A stretch of DNA of 64,000 nt, taken from positions 310,001 to 374,000 of the forward strand of contig NZ_JBCHVB010000004.1 of the NCBI RefSeq assembly GCF_039023475.1, read 5' to 3'. Under the pieces are notes generated by a model, which did no database searches, was not told where the DNA came from, and was given only the letters and a program-made list of their open reading frames with translations. This document shows positions 61,038 through 64,000 of this stretch, piece after piece. The position numbers were made by a program, and so were the translations under genes. The DNA is from Erwinia sp039023475. GTDB taxonomy: Bacteria; Pseudomonadota; Gammaproteobacteria; Enterobacterales; Enterobacteriaceae. Numbering within the stretch: position 1 is the stretch's first letter; each line of letters opens with the position of its first letter.

Positions 61038-61799
61038 CTAGCGCGCCAGCCAGCCGCCATCCACCGCCAGCGTATAGCCATTGATGTAATCTGCGGCGGG
61101 CGAAGCCAGAAAGACCGCCGGGCCTTTCAGATCTTCCGGTAATCCCCAGCGCCCCGCCGGGATGCGTTCCAGGATCGCCGCGCTGCGCGCTTCATCCGCC
61201 CGTATCTGCTGGGTGTTATTGGTCGCCATATAGCCTGGCGCAATGGCGTTAACGTTAATGCCGTGCTGCGCCCATTCGTTCGCCAGCAGGCGGGTGACGC
61301 CCATCACCGCACTTTTCGAGGCGGTGTAGGAAGGGACGCGGATGCCGCCCTGATAAGAGAGCATCGAGGCAATATTGATGATTTTGCCGCCCGTTCCCTG
61401 CTTCAGAAACTGCTTTGCTACCGTCTGTGACATAAAGAAGACCGACTTGATGTTCAGGTTCATCACGTCGTCCCAGTCTTTTTCACTGAATGAAATCGCA
61501 TCTTCGCGACGAATGATGCCGGCGTTATTGACCAGGATATCGATCTTGCCATATTCCGCGACGGCCCGCTCCAGCAGACCGGCAAAGCCGCTGATATCGC
61601 TCATATCGGCGGTCAGACTGAGAAAGCGGCGGCCCAGCGCGGTCACGCGCTCAATGGTGTCCGTCGGCTCAACGATGTTAATACCAACGATATCGCAGCC
61701 CGCTTCCGCCAGACCTACGGCCATTCCCTGCCCCAGCCCGGTATCACAGCCGGTCACCAGCGCGATCTTACCTTCCAAATTGAAAGCTTGTGAAATCAT
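61038..61799 (-). CDS. kduD: KduD, 2-dehydro-3-deoxy-D-gluconate 5-dehydrogenase
   Basis: 253 residues, short-chain dehydrogenase. Cofactor motif VTGCDTGLGQGMAVGLAEAG, NNAG at DILVNNAGIIRRED, catalytic Ser/Tyr/Lys in IINIASMLSYQGG and PSYTASKSAVMGV. Converts 2,5-diketo-3-deoxygluconate to 2-keto-3-deoxygluconate in pectin/hexuronate-derived sugar catabolism. Last gene of the minus-strand kdgT-kduI-kduD set, 20 bases after kduI. Confidence 0.95.
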   Translation of the reverse strand: MISQAFNLEGKIALVTGCDTGLGQGMAVGLAEAGCDIVGINIVEPTDTIERVTALGRRFLSLTADMSDISGFAGLLERAVAEYGKIDILVNNAGIIRREDAISFSEKDWDDVMNLNIKSVFFMSQTVAKQFLKQGTGGKIINIASMLSYQGGIRVPSYTASKSAVMGVTRLLANEWAQHGINVNAIAPGYMATNNTQQIRADEARSAAILERIPAGRWGLPEDLKGPAVFLASPAADYINGYTLAVDGGWLAR

Positions 61800-61819
61800 G
61801 GAATTCCTCCTGAAATGTC

Positions 61820-62656
61820 TTAGCGAAGGTCGCTGACTTTGACATGATCCATATCATCAAAGACCTGGTTTTCACCCACCATGCCCCAGATAAAGGTATA
61901 GTTTTTAGTCCCCACGCCGCAGTGAATTGACCAGCTTGGTGAAATCACCGCCTGCTCGTTATGCACCAGCAGATGGCGGGTTTCCTGCGGCTGGCCCATC
62001 ATATGGAATACGGCCGTTTCGTCATCCATATTGAAGTAGAAGTAAACTTCCATGCGCCGATCGTGCGTATGGCACGGCATGGTGTTCCACAGATTGCCTT
62101 CTGCCAGCTCGGTCAGGCCCATCGTCAGCTGGCAGGTAGTCAGCACGTCCGGCACCAGATATTTATTAATGGTGCGCAGGTTACTGGTTTCGGCGCTGCC
62201 TAACGTCTGTGGCGAAACCTGATCCTTAGTGACCAGGGTCGTCGGATAGGTAGTGTGGGCAGGCGCGCTGTTGTAGTAGAACTTCGCCGGTTTCTGCGCA
62301 TCGCTGCTGGCGAACACCACTTCTCTGGCTCCCTTACCGACATAAAGCGCTTCTTTATTCCCCACTTCATAACACTGACCATCAACGGTGATGGTGCCAG
62401 GCCCACCGATATTGATAACGCCCAGTTCACGACGCTCAAGGAAGTAGCTGACGCCGAAGGCTTTCCCCACATCGCCTGCCAGGGCAACCGTCTGGCTGAC
62501 CGGCATCACACCGCCGATCACAATGCGATCGATATGGCTGTAGGTCATGGTGTAGCGGTCAGCTTCAAAAATCGTTTCGATCAGGAACTCGCGGCGCAGG
62601 CCTGCGGTATCGAGCTGTTTTGCGTGGTCGCTATGAATACTTTGACGAACTTGCAT
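61820..62656 (-). CDS. kduI: KduI, 5-keto-4-deoxyuronate isomerase
   Basis: 278 residues, identical in length to E. coli KduI. Cupin zinc ligands in WNTMPCHTHDRRMEVYFYF (two His and Glu) and the later His of SPSWSIHCGVGTKNYTF. Makes 2,5-diketo-3-deoxygluconate, the substrate of KduD. Start MQVRQSIHSDHAKQLDTAGL behind AAAAGGTAATCCC. Confidence 0.96.
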   Translation of the reverse strand: MQVRQSIHSDHAKQLDTAGLRREFLIETIFEADRYTMTYSHIDRIVIGGVMPVSQTVALAGDVGKAFGVSYFLERRELGVINIGGPGTITVDGQCYEVGNKEALYVGKGAREVVFASSDAQKPAKFYYNSAPAHTTYPTTLVTKDQVSPQTLGSAETSNLRTINKYLVPDVLTTCQLTMGLTELAEGNLWNTMPCHTHDRRMEVYFYFNMDDETAVFHMMGQPQETRHLLVHNEQAVISPSWSIHCGVGTKNYTFIWGMVGENQVFDDMDHVKVSDLR

Positions 62657-62730
62657 GGGATTACCTTTTGTTTATAGGCGACGGCAGAAACACGTCGCCA
62701 GGTGAACGGTTAACCGGCAGTACAGCCGCT

Positions 62731-63738
62731 TCAGGACGGTTTCACGTTGCCAAGAATGACAGGTTTTTCTTTTACTTCTTCAACAGGGGCGTGAGGAGAA
62801 AAACGTTTTGCCCACATTGCGGTCAGGATCGGCACCACTATAGAGGTGACAATCACCGCCGTAGCGACCAGCGCCGTTGCTGCCGGTGCCATTGGTTTGA
62901 ACGCCGGTACCATTTCAGCAATCAGCACCGGGGTCGCAACCGCCGCGCCGGCTGAACTTGATGCCGCAATCCCGGCGGTACCATTGCCGCCACCGATCAG
63001 TTTATCAGCGATGATCAGCGGGATACCCGTTATCACGATAACGCTGACGCCCAGCAGGCAGCCCAGCAGGCCGGTTTCCAGAATGACATTAAGGTTGATG
63101 GTGTTGCCCAGGGCAAAGCCAAAGAACGGGATCAGTGTATGGACAGCTTTGCTGAAAAACTCGCGCAAGTCGGGGTCAAGATTACCCAGCGCAAAGCCCA
63201 CCAGGAACGGCAGTATCGCGCCAAGGAAAACGTGCGGCTCAAAGGAGGCGATACCGGCCGTACCGAGGATCACCATAGTCATCAGCGGGCCAGACTCCAC
63301 GGACATCAGCACAAACGCGCCCGCTTCTTCCTTGCTGCCGTACTGCTGCATCAGGGAAGCATAGAGCCCGCCGTTGGTCATATCCATCGCAGCGACCAGC
63401 GCCAGGGTTGAGAGTCCGGCGAAAAAGCCCACCTCCACGCCGTGTTCCGGGATAATCCGGGAGGCAATAGCGGCCACAATCCATGCAGTAGCAATTTTCG
63501 TGACAACCAGCGTCCCGGATTTTCGCAGCACGGTGCCGGTCGCTTTCAGCTGGATTGAGGCACCCATGCAGAGGAACCAGACCGCCAGAATCGGCACGGT
63601 GCCGGTCATCAGGCCGTTGGTGAATGAACCAAAATATTTTCCTGCGCCGGGTGACAACGTATGGACAATTGCCCCGATAAAAAGCGGAACCAGCATCATC
63701 CCACCCGGGATTTTTTCAATAGCCTGTTTGATTTTCAT
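62731..63738 (-). CDS. kdgT: KdgT, 2-keto-3-deoxygluconate permease
   Basis: 335 residues, about ten transmembrane helices, KdgT family: MKIKQAIEKIPGGMMLVPLF, GAIVHTLSPGAGKYFGSFTN and the C-terminal third GLLGCLLGVSVIVITGIPLI, ASSSAGAAVATPVLIAEMVP. Proton-linked uptake of KDG. The ATG at MKIKQ was chosen; an alternative start lies four codons upstream. Upstream of kduI in the same orientation, 74 bases apart. Confidence 0.93.
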   Translation of the reverse strand: MKIKQAIEKIPGGMMLVPLFIGAIVHTLSPGAGKYFGSFTNGLMTGTVPILAVWFLCMGASIQLKATGTVLRKSGTLVVTKIATAWIVAAIASRIIPEHGVEVGFFAGLSTLALVAAMDMTNGGLYASLMQQYGSKEEAGAFVLMSVESGPLMTMVILGTAGIASFEPHVFLGAILPFLVGFALGNLDPDLREFFSKAVHTLIPFFGFALGNTINLNVILETGLLGCLLGVSVIVITGIPLIIADKLIGGGNGTAGIAASSSAGAAVATPVLIAEMVPAFKPMAPAATALVATAVIVTSIVVPILTAMWAKRFSPHAPVEEVKEKPVILGNVKPS

Positions 63739-63823
63739 AATAATAATCACTCATGTTAGTTTCAGGCGCGAGCGCGTCGTGCCGAAAGCGGAATAGTTAC
63801 GAATAAATAACGTTACCAGGAGG

Positions 63824-64000
63824 TTAATTAAGAAAATCCATTCTCACTTTTAGTACCGCTTTTTTAATTTGCTGAGGGGTGTCCTTTACCGCGCACAAGG
63901 GCCGGTGTAATTCTTTTGGGAAAAAGATGACGAAGTTACCCGGCTGAAAATGCAGAAACTGTTCATTCGGAATAGCGTTGAAGAAAGCGATATCTTTTTC
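63824..64000 (-). CDS. YhcH/YjgK/YiaL family protein, C-terminal part only
   Basis: The last 58 codons of a minus-strand gene that continues past the right edge: EKDIAFFNAIPNEQFLHFQP, GNFVIFFPKELHRPLCAVKD, then QQIKKAVLKVRMDFLN-stop. The FxP..xHRP and K-V-V-K-V ending is the hallmark of this beta-sandwich (EbgC-like) family, often linked to sugar-acid operons, with anomerase-like or unknown function. It lies 85 bases upstream of kdgT and is probably in the same operon. Confidence 0.82.
   Translation of the reverse strand, partial: EKDIAFFNAIPNEQFLHFQPGNFVIFFPKELHRPLCAVKDTPQQIKKAVLKVRMDFLN

Noticed and set aside
1..64000. CRISPR array, tRNA, rRNA, prophage or replication origin
   Set aside because: No regularly spaced repeats, cloverleaf-like segments, integrase or phage structural genes, or DnaA-box cluster were found on reading the window.

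Overview
The window is a chromosomal segment of an Enterobacterales bacterium. Gene content and order around malM-lamB-malK/malEFG, wecH-glyQS, mtlADR-yibL, sodA-fdhD-fdoGHI-fdhE and kduID are of the enteric type, but the arrangement is not that of Escherichia coli. The contiguous maltose regulon, a cysteine-type formate dehydrogenase, a 2-ketogluconate operon (ptxS-kguEKTD), PAAR-DUF3289/DUF943 genes and orphan hcp genes point to an Erwiniaceae-like (Pantoea-type) genome. The genus is inference only. Base composition is G+C rich in core genes and clearly AT-richer in the accessory patches (about 16.1-17.4, 24.0-24.2, 30.4-32.6 and 46.1-47.9 kb).

Layout. 0-0.6 kb: end of a GlxA-type AraC regulator. 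0.6-16.1 kb: the whole maltose/maltodextrin system in one block (malM-lamB-malK divergent from malEFG, then malPQ divergent from the activator malT), with MalT boxes in both divergent regions. 16.1-17.7 kb: two toxin-antitoxin modules (ccdAB-like, and a RelE/HigB-like pair whose toxin is frameshifted) in tandem. Between them lie short remnants of a second, diverged wecH 3' end and malT 3' end, so the island looks like two alleles of the same malT/wecH junction joined head to tail. 17.7-25.1 kb: wecH, glyQS, an alcohol dehydrogenase remnant, an orphan antitoxin-like regulator, yiaF and two GNAT acetyltransferases. 25.2-29.9 kb: the mannitol operon mtlADR behind an array of CRP sites, then yibL.

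30.3-33.4 kb: a type VI secretion accessory patch: an hcp gene interrupted by an in-frame stop, two small unknown genes, an IS3-type transposase fragment, and a PAAR-DUF3289 protein overlapping a DUF943 partner. 33.8-37.4 kb: a ribose-type sugar ABC transporter of unknown substrate. 37.8-46.0 kb: sodA, fdhD, then fdoGHI-fdhE and yibF. FdoG has Cys where E. coli has selenocysteine, and no selAB genes lie near yibF. 46.1-47.5 kb: a three-gene minus-strand unit (unknown protein, tiny membrane protein, orphan Hcp) that could be an effector/immunity/Hcp cassette. 48.0-51.7 kb: torC-torA type TMAO/S-oxide respiration. 51.8-55.3 kb: a GDSL autotransporter esterase, tag and yiaD.

55.5-64.0 kb: sugar-acid catabolism. 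PtxS-like LacI regulator and kguE-kguK-kguT-kguD for 2-ketogluconate, with a palindromic operator before kguE. Convergent to it lies a minus-strand set (YhcH/YiaL family, kdgT, kduI, kduD) for hexuronate-derived keto-deoxy sugars. Both lead to the 6-phosphogluconate/KDG pathways. No CRISPR array, rRNA or tRNA gene was seen.
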